Origin: Clostridiales bacterium
GTDB lineage: Bacteria > Bacillota > Clostridia > Christensenellales > Aristaeellaceae
Assembly (NCBI GenBank): GCA_019419995.1
Contig: JAHZHZ010000010.1
Coordinates: 1-48,331 of the forward strand
DNA length: 48,331 nucleotides
Direction of reading: 5' to 3'
Below, one piece after another: positions 25,710 through 34,193 of this stretch. How positions within the stretch are numbered: the first letter of the stretch is position 1; each line of letters begins with the position of its first letter. The notes below the pieces were generated by a model. It saw nothing but the letters and a program-made list of their open reading frames with translations, had not been told where the DNA came from and did no database searches. Made by a program: the position numbers and the translations under genes.

Positions 25710-26865
25710 GACCAGCACTTACGGCTTTCGCACGATGCTCAAAAATATCAGGAGTAACATTCGGTCCTATACGATGATTGTTGCCCTCCTGTGCATTTGG
25801 TGCATTTTAGGAATTCTGACCCAAGGTATTTTCTTCATGCCGCGCAATCTTTCAATGCTTGTGCGTCAGACGGCGGGCACGGCGGTAATGTCCCTTGGCA
25901 TGCTGTTGGTCATTGTCACGGGCAACATAGATCTGTCAGCGGGATCAACGATGGGCCTTTTGGGCGGCATTGCGGCATGTTGTCAGGTTTGGTATGGCCT
26001 TTCGGTCTTTATGACGATTCTCGTAGTGGTCGTCTTCGGAATACTGATTGGCGCGTGGCATGGCGTGTGGATCGCGTATCTGAAAGTTCCGGCGTTTATC
26101 GTCACGCTGGGAAGCCACCTGGCGCTGCGGGGTGTCTTGCTGGGAATTACCAAAAGCGTCACCATTGCGCCTATGAGCGACGCTTTCAAAGCGGTAGGCC
26201 AGGACTATGTATCTTCCGGCCTGAGCTGGGCAATCGCCATTGTATTTTGCGTGCTGGCGGTCTTTAGCATTATCAACGATCGCAGATCAAAAATCAAATA
26301 TGGATTCGTGGTGCCCAATTGGGGAATTTCAATTCTCAAATGCGCCCTGGTGGTGGGAATTATCCTCGCTTTTATGATCACCATGTCGCGCTATCAGGGA
26401 GTTCCCATCCCGGTGTTGATTTTGCTGGGGCTGGCGGTGATCGTCGCCTTTATGACCACAAAGACGCGCTTTGGTCGTTCCATCTACGCCATTGGATGCA
26501 ATCAGGAGGCTTCTGATCTCGCGGGAATCAATACTCGAAAAATCATATTCTTTGTATATATCATCGAGGGAATCATGTGTGGAATTTCGGGGATTATTCT
26601 CACGGCGAGATTGAATGCAGGCGCGTCCAGCGCCGGTCAGAATGCCGAAATGGATGCCATTGCCGCTTGCGTCATCGGCGGCGCAAGTCTTTCCGGCGGT
26701 ATGGGAAGCGTTGTAGGTGCGGTAATCGGGGCACTGATTATGACCAGCCTGGACAATGGCATGAGTCTTCTCAATACGGAAAATTTCTGGCAGTACATCG
26801 TCAAAGGACTGATATTGGTCATTGCGGTATATGTGGATATTCTGACGAAGAAAAAGAATGACTGA
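25696..26865 (+). CDS. xylH: XylH-like sugar ABC permease
   Basis: A 389-residue permease, longer than RbsC-type ones and matching the XylH/GguB size. It has about ten or more membrane helices, and contains VTGNIDLSAGSTMGLLGG, FGRSIYAIGCNQEASDLAGI and AIAACVIGGASLSGGMGS. An upstream in-frame start at 25675 is rejected because GGAGG lies about nine bases before the ATG at 25696. It is translationally coupled to the ATPase by a 14-base overlap. Confidence 0.92.
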   Translation: MERTETSTYGFRTMLKNIRSNIRSYTMIVALLCIWCILGILTQGIFFMPRNLSMLVRQTAGTAVMSLGMLLVIVTGNIDLSAGSTMGLLGGIAACCQVWYGLSVFMTILVVVVFGILIGAWHGVWIAYLKVPAFIVTLGSHLALRGVLLGITKSVTIAPMSDAFKAVGQDYVSSGLSWAIAIVFCVLAVFSIINDRRSKIKYGFVVPNWGISILKCALVVGIILAFMITMSRYQGVPIPVLILLGLAVIVAFMTTKTRFGRSIYAIGCNQEASDLAGINTRKIIFFVYIIEGIMCGISGIILTARLNAGASSAGQNAEMDAIAACVIGGASLSGGMGSVVGAVIGALIMTSLDNGMSLLNTENFWQYIVKGLILVIAVYVDILTKKKND

Positions 26866-26896
26866 GATGACGTTCAAAAAAGGCTATTGAATAGAG

Positions 26897-26936
26897 AAGA
26901 ATATGTTTGGGGCAGAGGCTTCAGGCATATTCTTTT
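26897..26936 (+). other. Hairpin between xylH and the activase gene
   Basis: Nine-base arms AAGAATATG and CATATTCTT around a 20-base loop, followed by TTCC. It is a possible attenuator or processing site separating importer and enzyme genes; it is weak as a terminator. Confidence 0.4.
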
Positions 26937-26961
26937 CCGGATTTTTCGAGGAGAAAATAGG

Positions 26962-27864
26962 ATGAGAAACTGCGCCGGAATGATTTTTGATATTCAGCGC
27001 TTTTGTGTGCATGACGGCCCCGGGATACGCACCACGGTATTCCTGAAGGGCTGTCCCCTTCGTTGCCGTTGGTGTCACAATCCTGAGGGAATGCTTGGCA
27101 GGCCACAAATTATGTTCAATCGGGAAAAATGCATTGGTTGTGGAGCGTGCCTGACGGCTTGTGGAAGAGGAGTCCATGAAATCAACTCTCAGCAGGAGCG
27201 CGCTTTTCTTGCAGAGAGATGCGTGGGGTGCGGGGCATGTGTACGTGCTTGCCCATCGGAAGCGCTGACACTTGTGGGCAGGTCGCTGACGGTTGAAGAG
27301 GTAATGAAACAGGTTTTGCGGGATCGTCCGTTCTTCGGAGTGGATGGCGGGGTGACGTTTTCCGGCGGAGAGGTTCTGATGCAGGCGGAATTTCTATGCG
27401 AACTTCTTTACAGCGCACGCAGGGAAGGCGTGCACACTGCGGTGGATACATCCGGCTATGGCCCCTGGGCGGCTTTGGAATCGACGCTTGAGAACACCGA
27501 TGTGTATCTGTACGACATCAAGGCGTATTCACCTTCTGTGCATCGCGAATTGACAGGCGTTGACAACCAGGGGATTTTGGAGAATTTACAGCGGCTGAAC
27601 GACGCGGGAGCGCGGATTTGGATTCGCATGCCGCTGATTCACGGATTAAATGATCAGGAGTCGGAGCTGCGGAGCACTGCGCGCTTTCTGAGCAAGCTTC
27701 CATGTGTGGAGAAGATTGAATTGATGCCCTATCATGTGTTGGGAAGGGCGAAATATGCGATGCTTGGCAGAAGGGAACAGGGTCAGTTTTTTGCGCCCAG
27801 CGCACAAGAGATGGATCAATACAGGGCGCTTTTTGCGCAATATGGTTTGCACCAGGTTTTATAG
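26962..27864 (+). CDS. Glycyl radical enzyme activating protein (radical SAM)
   Basis: A 300-residue PflA-family activase that uses S-adenosylmethionine to place the glycyl radical on the enzyme encoded next. The radical SAM motif is Cys31-x3-Cys35-x2-Cys38 in GCPLRCRWCHNPEG. Two extra [4Fe-4S] ferredoxin motifs, CIGCGACLTAC and CVGCGACVRAC, form the insert typical of activases for non-PFL glycyl radical enzymes. VDGGVTFSGGEVLMQ is the conserved GGE segment. The ATG at 26962 follows GAGGAG at eight bases; the longer frame from a TTG at 26887 has no site. It lies 12 bases before its target gene. Confidence 0.95.
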   Translation: MRNCAGMIFDIQRFCVHDGPGIRTTVFLKGCPLRCRWCHNPEGMLGRPQIMFNREKCIGCGACLTACGRGVHEINSQQERAFLAERCVGCGACVRACPSEALTLVGRSLTVEEVMKQVLRDRPFFGVDGGVTFSGGEVLMQAEFLCELLYSARREGVHTAVDTSGYGPWAALESTLENTDVYLYDIKAYSPSVHRELTGVDNQGILENLQRLNDAGARIWIRMPLIHGLNDQESELRSTARFLSKLPCVEKIELMPYHVLGRAKYAMLGRREQGQFFAPSAQEMDQYRALFAQYGLHQVL

Positions 27865-27876
27865 GGAGGGATACAA

Positions 27877-30141
27877 ATGCAAAGAACTGCATTTCTCAAG
27901 GAACACATGCGGGAAGCTGCGCATAAGGTGGCTCGAATTTCCATGCCCAGGGATTGGGATGTATCGGGGCTGGATCTTTCGTTATCGGAAAGAAAAGCGG
28001 CTGCGATTGCCATGATTTTTGACCGCATGCCCCTTTATATCGGGGAACGGGAACTGATTGTCGGCACGCGTACGGTATACGGCGATCCCGGCGATGATTC
28101 GGGAGATCAATCCTATTTTGATTATCAGGCTTTGCCGCACTATGTCAATCAGGCGGACAGGGAATTCTTTGGATTTGATATGGAGTACGCAACGCAAGCT
28201 CACTATGCGCCTGATTTTTCCATTATCCTTACAAAAGGCATTGGAGGGCTGCTGGCAGAAGCTCGGATCGGAGCGGAGCGGGGAGATATTCCTGAGGTGC
28301 GCAGGGAGTTCTATCGGGGCGAAATTCTGGCTCTGGAAGGACTTTCGCGCCTGATTTCGCGTTATGCAGAATATGCACGGCAAATGAGCGAAGCTGCACA
28401 GGGAGAAGCGAGGCTGGATTTGGAGCGCATCGCCAAGATCTGCGCTTCCATCGCCAAAGATCCGCCCAGGGATTATTACCAGGCATGCCAGTTATTCTGG
28501 TTTGCGTATCTGGGCTGCATTGTGGAAAATTTCCAATTCATCAATTATGGACGGATTGACCAGGTCCTGGGACCCTTTGCGGGATCTCTGGATGAAGCCA
28601 TGGAACAGCAGCTGACAGAATGCCTGCTTTTGAAGATGTCGGATATGTACGACATCAAACTGCTGGATCGGACGCTGATGGGGGTATATTCGGCGCAACA
28701 CAACATTACCATCGGGGGGGTGACTCGCGATGGAAAAGATGCGGCAAACGCGGTGACGCGGATGGTTTTAAAGGGCCTTGCCCAAACCCGGATGCCGGAA
28801 CCTCTGGTTTCGGTGCGCATCGCATCGGTCAATGCGCATTGGCTGCGGGAAATGGCCTGCGCATTGTCTGTGCAGGGATTGAACTGCGTCAACTATTACA
28901 ATGATGACCTGTATGTGGAATCTCTGCACCTCGCCGGGCTGAGCATCGAGGACGCCCGGGATTACGGGATTGGTCTCTGCCAGGACGTGCTGATACCGGG
29001 TCGAGGCGATCATTATTGCAGCGGCGGCGTCAATATGATTTTTGTATTGATGGATGTTTTAAAAAAGCATCGTTGCGCCGGGAACTATGCCGAGGTCAAA
29101 GAGGCATATCTGGAAAGTATTCGCAGCGAGATCCGCAAGAATATTGCGCACTACAACCGCTGGGAAAGTGCGGTTATGGCCTTTAACGACGGGGACCCAA
29201 AGCCGTTTGTGGAGGGGTATCAAAAGGGCCTGTTTGATGTCTTTGCTCCTGCGCAGGGATTGGCCTCTGCCCAGAGCGCGAGGAATCAGGCGGAGGCTTC
29301 TCGATCTGAGATCTATGTACATTCGCTCATGTCTCCCCTTCCAATCACTTCGGCGCTATACCACGGCTGCATGGAAAAGGGCATTGACATTGCCCGCGGC
29401 GGTTGCAGCAATGGGGATAAGGGGTTTATGGTACTGACGCCTGTGCTGGCAGCCAATTCCCTCGTTGCCATCAAGAAGGTGGTTTTTGAAGAGAAACTGG
29501 CCACGCTGGATGAGGTGGTTCGAGCCTGTGAAGAGAATTTCCTGGATAGAGAAGTGCTGCGCCAGCGCCTGTGGAACGCGCCCAAATGGGGCAATGACGA
29601 CGATTATGCGGACAGGGAAGCGGTGGACATATTCAGCTGCGCACTGGATGAAATCAATTCCCATGGAACCCCCAAGGGTGGTCGGCATCTGGGGGGATTG
29701 CATCAGCCGCATCCCGTCTTTGCCGGGCGCAATATTCCGGCGACGCCCAACGGCCGATTGGCCGGTACCCCCATTTCCGTTACTATTTCACCGGAGAACG
29801 GAACCCTGCGGTATGGCCCTACTGCGGCAATGCGCTCAGCGACAAAGATCGATTGGCGAAAGGTGAAGTGGAATAACTGCCTGATGTTGCAATACTATGC
29901 CTCCGCATTTCGTGGGGCGGATGGAGTGTCAAAGCTGTGGAGCCTGACGGAAACTTTCTTTTCATTGGGGGGAATGCAGCATCAGCCCAACATTGTTGAT
30001 GTGGAAGATCTCAAGCGAGCGCAGGTTGCGCCGGAGAACTACCGGGATCTGATCATTCGCATGTGGGGCGTCAGCGCCTACTTTGTCGATCTGCCCAGAG
30101 ACGTGCAGGACGAGTTTATTGCGCGCTATGATGGGCTTTGA
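27877..30141 (+). CDS. Glycyl radical enzyme of unknown substrate with C-x-D active-site motif
   Basis: A 754-residue pyruvate-formate-lyase-like glycyl radical enzyme. The radical glycine is Gly731 in IRMWGVSAYFVDL, 23 residues from the C-terminus. The thiyl cysteine is probably Cys368 in DYGIGLCQDVLIPGRG. Where eliminase-type enzymes (glycerol and propanediol dehydratases, CutC, hydroxyproline dehydratase) read GCVE, this reads LCQD, so the usual base Glu is replaced by Asp370. Another Cys is nine residues later in DHYCSGG. It is somewhat shorter than dehydratases (780-850). GGGAGG precedes the start. Its place in a xylose-type locus suggests a sugar, polyol or sugar-phosphate substrate. 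The reaction is not predictable by reading. Confidence 0.9.
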   Translation: MQRTAFLKEHMREAAHKVARISMPRDWDVSGLDLSLSERKAAAIAMIFDRMPLYIGERELIVGTRTVYGDPGDDSGDQSYFDYQALPHYVNQADREFFGFDMEYATQAHYAPDFSIILTKGIGGLLAEARIGAERGDIPEVRREFYRGEILALEGLSRLISRYAEYARQMSEAAQGEARLDLERIAKICASIAKDPPRDYYQACQLFWFAYLGCIVENFQFINYGRIDQVLGPFAGSLDEAMEQQLTECLLLKMSDMYDIKLLDRTLMGVYSAQHNITIGGVTRDGKDAANAVTRMVLKGLAQTRMPEPLVSVRIASVNAHWLREMACALSVQGLNCVNYYNDDLYVESLHLAGLSIEDARDYGIGLCQDVLIPGRGDHYCSGGVNMIFVLMDVLKKHRCAGNYAEVKEAYLESIRSEIRKNIAHYNRWESAVMAFNDGDPKPFVEGYQKGLFDVFAPAQGLASAQSARNQAEASRSEIYVHSLMSPLPITSALYHGCMEKGIDIARGGCSNGDKGFMVLTPVLAANSLVAIKKVVFEEKLATLDEVVRACEENFLDREVLRQRLWNAPKWGNDDDYADREAVDIFSCALDEINSHGTPKGGRHLGGLHQPHPVFAGRNIPATPNGRLAGTPISVTISPENGTLRYGPTAAMRSATKIDWRKVKWNNCLMLQYYASAFRGADGVSKLWSLTETFFSLGGMQHQPNIVDVEDLKRAQVAPENYRDLIIRMWGVSAYFVDLPRDVQDEFIARYDGL

Positions 30142-30165
30142 GAATGCGAAGAGGGTGAAAAGGGA

Positions 30166-31134
30166 TTGAAGAAAATTCGCGCTTGGATCCATAGTCCGAT
30201 CCTGCCGGTTTTGTTGATTGTGGTGTTGCTGGGCGCCTATATGGTTCGGACGATTGCCGCGTTCCAGGAATTAAATGCGCACAAACATTCATCGGTTTTT
30301 GATGACTATCAATATCACTTTGCCGTGGATTTTGGTTCATTGGATTCGGAAATGGGAAGGGAATTTCTCCGTGGCGCCCAGGACTGCGCAGACGAGTATG
30401 GAATCGTATTGGAAATCAAAGGCGACAATTCACCTTTTGAAGGTGAGGAGATCGATTTTTACACTTGGGTTTCCTATGTCCGGCCCGACGGCCTGATTAC
30501 TTCAAATATCATGGGAAGAGAGGCGCGCCAGCAATTGCTGGACAAGGGAATTGCCTGTTGCGCGGTGTACAACGACCCGGGGGACAACCGTTTTCTATAT
30601 GTGGGGCCGGACAATTATGAACAGGGATACGCGCTGGCCAAGCAATTGGAAAGAGTTTATGCAGGCCAGACGCTCAATATTGCGCTTTTATACGCGGAGG
30701 GAGAGGACAACTCTTCCAATGGAAGGCTTCAGGGATTTTTAAACGCTTGTCGCGAAGGGGATACGCTGAAGATATTTGAGCAACGAGGTGTAGAACCGGG
30801 GATTCTGCGGGGAATGGGTGTGGCGGAAGACATCATGCTTTCCCATGGAGAAGTCAATTATTTCGTATGCCTGGATGAAATGCTTCTTACCAGCACCGTG
30901 CGCGGCGTTGTGGATCTGAACCGGGTTCGGAATATTTCAGTTTCAGGGATCGGCACATCCGAAGAAATTGAAGGCTATATTGAAAATCAAATTGTCGATC
31001 TATCTGTGGAAGTGTATGCTTACCAATTGGGAAGACTGGCGGTGGAAAAGCTGTATAGCTACAAACAGAAAAACCTGGAACCGGATGAAATGCGCACCAT
31101 TACGCAGTATAAAATGGTGGGGTGCGAAATATGA
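30166..31134 (+). CDS. Membrane-anchored sugar-binding sensor (XylFII-like)
   Basis: A 322-residue protein with a single N-terminal membrane anchor (about residues 9-29, PVLLIVVLLGAYMV) and an extracytoplasmic RbsB-like two-lobe domain (FAVDFGSLDSEMGREFLRGA, GLITSNIMGREARQQL, SVSGIGTSEEIEGYI). No signal cleavage site is seen. It is the sensor partner of the following kinase, as in the XylFII-LytS-YesN three-component xylose system of Clostridium beijerinckii. TTG start with GAGGGTG nine bases upstream. The stop overlaps the kinase start as ATGA, so the two are translationally coupled. The ligand is probably that of the xylFGH importer. Confidence 0.85.
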   Translation: MKKIRAWIHSPILPVLLIVVLLGAYMVRTIAAFQELNAHKHSSVFDDYQYHFAVDFGSLDSEMGREFLRGAQDCADEYGIVLEIKGDNSPFEGEEIDFYTWVSYVRPDGLITSNIMGREARQQLLDKGIACCAVYNDPGDNRFLYVGPDNYEQGYALAKQLERVYAGQTLNIALLYAEGEDNSSNGRLQGFLNACREGDTLKIFEQRGVEPGILRGMGVAEDIMLSHGEVNYFVCLDEMLLTSTVRGVVDLNRVRNISVSGIGTSEEIEGYIENQIVDLSVEVYAYQLGRLAVEKLYSYKQKNLEPDEMRTITQYKMVGCEI

Positions 31135-32648
31135 TGAAGAATTTAAAGATATGGCAGAAATTTATTGTATTTCTGCTGATCATGTTTTTAATCCTTGCCG
31201 CTTGGAACGTGCTGATTTTGATCCGTACATCCACGGTCAACAATGCCTATCAGAATGTGCTGAACAATGTTGTGTTGCTCAATGATGCCAACGAGCTGAT
31301 GGATGAGGCCCTGGAGGAATTGGAACTGTATCTGACGACAAAGTCGTTTCGCAGCACGGAGTCGTTTAATCGGAAATTTGACGAACTTTATCGCGCAATC
31401 AATTCCATGCCAATTCGGTTTTCGACGCAGGAGGAGCAGATCGCCTACAGTGACTTGCGCGGACTTTTGATTACGCTCAACCAGCAGGTGGATCAGTCCA
31501 TCAGCGATATTCGTGGGCGCAGGCCGCTGGATGCCATGACGAGTTTTGACGAGGTGCATCGCATTTCCGAGCAGATGCAGTCCACCATAAACTATCTGGT
31601 ATTTAAATACATGGCTTCCAGCGACGCGGTATATTCGTTTCTTCGGCAGGAAACCGATGATTTGTTCGAACAGAGCCTGCTGGTTTGGTGTCCCATGCTG
31701 CTTTTAAGCATTGTTGCCAGCTATGTATTTGTCAAGAATATCACCGCTTCCATCAGTTTACTCACCGAGCAGAGCCTGCGAATCGCACAGTACCCGGAAC
31801 AGGCGCAGCGAATCGTAACGGGTGACAACGATGAAATTGGTTTGCTGGCGGATGCCTTTAACGCCATGGGGGATAATATCAAGCGCTATATCGCTGAATT
31901 GCGTGAAAAGGCAGATGTGGAAAAGGAACTGCGAGATACGGAGTTAAAGAATCTGAGCATGCAGAACATGCTCAATGCCGCGGAATTGAAGGCTTTGCAG
32001 TCGCAGATCAACCCGCACTTCCTGTTCAACACGCTCAACAGCATTGCGCAAATGGCCATGCTGGAGGATGCGGAGGAGACCTATGATCTGATTATCAATG
32101 TATCCGGAATGCTGCGGTACAACTTGCGCAGATTGGACGAGCCGGTGCGATTCAGGGAAGAATTGGAGAATTTGAATCGATACATTTTTATCCAAAAGAC
32201 CCGATATGGAGACGCCATTGATTTTGAAATCAGGATTGACGATCCATCTGTCTATGATCTGATGATGCCGTGCCTTTCCCTGCAGCCCATAGTGGAGAAT
32301 TCCATCATTCATGGCTTTGAGGGCGGAGAGGGCAAGGGGGTGATTTGCCTGACCGTCACTACGGATCAGGAGTTCCATCGGATTGATATAAAGGATAATG
32401 GAGTCGGCATGGAGCGGGAAACCATTGAGCGCATCATGCGTGTAGAAACTTCAGGGAAGGGGCATTCCACGGGAATTGGAATTTGCAATGTGATCTACAG
32501 ACTCACGCTCTTTTTTGGAATGGAAGTTTTTTCCATATCCAGTGAGCTGGGGAAAGGAACTTGTGTGACATTAAAAATTCCAAGGAAAGCTGTGAATCAG
32601 GAAAAGATGGGAGGCGAAACGGATGGCGCGATTAATGATCGTCGATGA
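31131..32648 (+). CDS. LytS/YesM-type sensor histidine kinase
   Basis: A 505-residue membrane histidine kinase. TM1 is at about residues 10-30 and an extracytoplasmic region of about 140 residues follows. TM2 is near residues 180-200 (LLVWCPMLLLSIVASYVFV), then a HAMP segment and coiled coil. The His_kinase domain has SQINPHFLFNTLNSIAQ with phospho-acceptor His296. The ATPase domain has the N-box LSLQPIVENSIIHGF and a late G-box region GKGHSTGIGICNV. It forms a unit with the anchored binding protein before it and the YesN regulator after it (26-base overlap). Confidence 0.93.
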   Translation: MMKNLKIWQKFIVFLLIMFLILAAWNVLILIRTSTVNNAYQNVLNNVVLLNDANELMDEALEELELYLTTKSFRSTESFNRKFDELYRAINSMPIRFSTQEEQIAYSDLRGLLITLNQQVDQSISDIRGRRPLDAMTSFDEVHRISEQMQSTINYLVFKYMASSDAVYSFLRQETDDLFEQSLLVWCPMLLLSIVASYVFVKNITASISLLTEQSLRIAQYPEQAQRIVTGDNDEIGLLADAFNAMGDNIKRYIAELREKADVEKELRDTELKNLSMQNMLNAAELKALQSQINPHFLFNTLNSIAQMAMLEDAEETYDLIINVSGMLRYNLRRLDEPVRFREELENLNRYIFIQKTRYGDAIDFEIRIDDPSVYDLMMPCLSLQPIVENSIIHGFEGGEGKGVICLTVTTDQEFHRIDIKDNGVGMERETIERIMRVETSGKGHSTGIGICNVIYRLTLFFGMEVFSISSELGKGTCVTLKIPRKAVNQEKMGGETDGAINDRR

Positions 32649-34182
32649 TGAGCCGATTATGCGCAAGGCGGTTCGAGTAATTATTGAGAAGCACGTTCCA
32701 GAGATCAGGGAGGTCTTTGATGCAGAATCAGGCCGAAAAGCCATTGAAATGGCCGGGCAAATTCATCCGGATATCGTCTGCATGGACATCAAGATGCCTG
32801 GAATTGACGGCATTGAAGCCACCCGTGCGATAAAGGCGATTTGCCCGGAAAGTATGATCATTATCATTTCGGCCTTTGATGAATTCAAGGCAGCCGCCAC
32901 ATTTATGAAATATGGAATTCGCGCCTATCTGCTCAAGCCTTTGGACAAGATCGAATTTGTCAAGGAGATTTATGCCGCGCTGGATGCGTTGCATCAAAAG
33001 CGCAGCCAGCAAAAGCAGGAACTGGATATGCAGGAGCACCTGGCTGAACCACGCGGGGTGTTGGAAAATGAAGTGGCCTACAGCTTTATGATGGGGGAAG
33101 AGGGCAGGCTGGAGCGCTTGCACTATATCAACGGAGTAAAAGAAGTTTCCACCGGGGGAATTTCCATTGTGGTTCGATTTTTAGATTCGGGTGAGAATGG
33201 ATATCAACACAGGCTCTGTTATCAACGCCTCTATGAAAAGCTGAGGGAATACGCAGAGGGCGTAGGCGGTATCGTGTGCAATCTGTTTTTTAATCGCCTG
33301 ATTGTCTTTTTGTACAATCTCAGCGAACAGAGCGATTATGAAGGATGGATGGAGGAGAGAGTCAGCGAGGTGCGCAGCCTTGTGGGGGTGAACGGGGGAA
33401 CTCCCATTGCAATTGGCGTCGGGCCCTATGTGGAGTCGCTGCTGGAGATGCAGAGCTCATATCATTGCGCAACCCAGGCGGCAATGGAGCGCGAGGGTGA
33501 GCCAAATGCAGTTTTCTATGGTGGGGAAGAAAAGGAAAACAGGAGTTACCATTATCCGCTGGCCATTGAGCGGGAGGTGCTTTTGGCCATTGAACGCGAG
33601 GATGTGACCGCGGCACAGAACAGCTTTGATGAGTTCTTTGAGAACATTTCCATCGGTCATGACGGGCGGGAAAGCGCTATTTATCGTCAACTCATGATCT
33701 TTGCGGTCATGCTGATTCACCTGCGCATGGAAAAGAGGCTGGATATGCGGGTGAATCAGGTGCTTGAAAGTCTGGATGATGCGGTGTCCGTCTATAAATG
33801 GTGCCGGTATGCCATTGTAAAGACCGTGGAAGATTTGCACGGTGTTAAGGAAGCCTTTTCCAATAACCTCATCGAGGATGCTATTGCGTTTATCCATGAA
33901 AACTATTCCAAGCAGATTACGCTGGATGATATTTCCAGACAGGTCAATGTCAGTTCATTTTACTTCACCAAAATCTTTAAGGCAAGCACGGGCAAGACTT
34001 TTGTGGAATACCTCACCGATTACCGCATGGAGATCGCCAAGAAATTGCTTCGAACGAATCCGTCTCTGAAAATCAATGACATCGGGGAAATGGTGGGGTA
34101 TTGTGATTATAAGTACTTCTGCAAGCGCTTTAGAAGCAGCGTGGGCGTTACGCCGGCCGGCTATCGAGATCAAATGGAATAG
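32623..34182 (+). CDS. YesN-type response regulator with AraC DNA-binding domain
   Basis: A 519-residue response regulator. The receiver domain (residues 1-120) has acidic Asp8/Asp9, phospho-acceptor Asp55 in VCMDIKMPGIDG and LLKPLDK. The middle region is of YesN type. The C-terminal double HTH of AraC type includes ITLDDISRQVNVSSFYFTKI and INDIGEMVGYCDYKYFCKRF. It probably activates the xylFGH-glycyl-radical-enzyme genes in response to the sensor pair. GGGAGG precedes the ATG at normal spacing. Confidence 0.93.
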   Translation: MARLMIVDDEPIMRKAVRVIIEKHVPEIREVFDAESGRKAIEMAGQIHPDIVCMDIKMPGIDGIEATRAIKAICPESMIIIISAFDEFKAAATFMKYGIRAYLLKPLDKIEFVKEIYAALDALHQKRSQQKQELDMQEHLAEPRGVLENEVAYSFMMGEEGRLERLHYINGVKEVSTGGISIVVRFLDSGENGYQHRLCYQRLYEKLREYAEGVGGIVCNLFFNRLIVFLYNLSEQSDYEGWMEERVSEVRSLVGVNGGTPIAIGVGPYVESLLEMQSSYHCATQAAMEREGEPNAVFYGGEEKENRSYHYPLAIEREVLLAIEREDVTAAQNSFDEFFENISIGHDGRESAIYRQLMIFAVMLIHLRMEKRLDMRVNQVLESLDDAVSVYKWCRYAIVKTVEDLHGVKEAFSNNLIEDAIAFIHENYSKQITLDDISRQVNVSSFYFTKIFKASTGKTFVEYLTDYRMEIAKKLLRTNPSLKINDIGEMVGYCDYKYFCKRFRSSVGVTPAGYRDQME

Positions 34183-34193
34183 GAGGGATGAAA

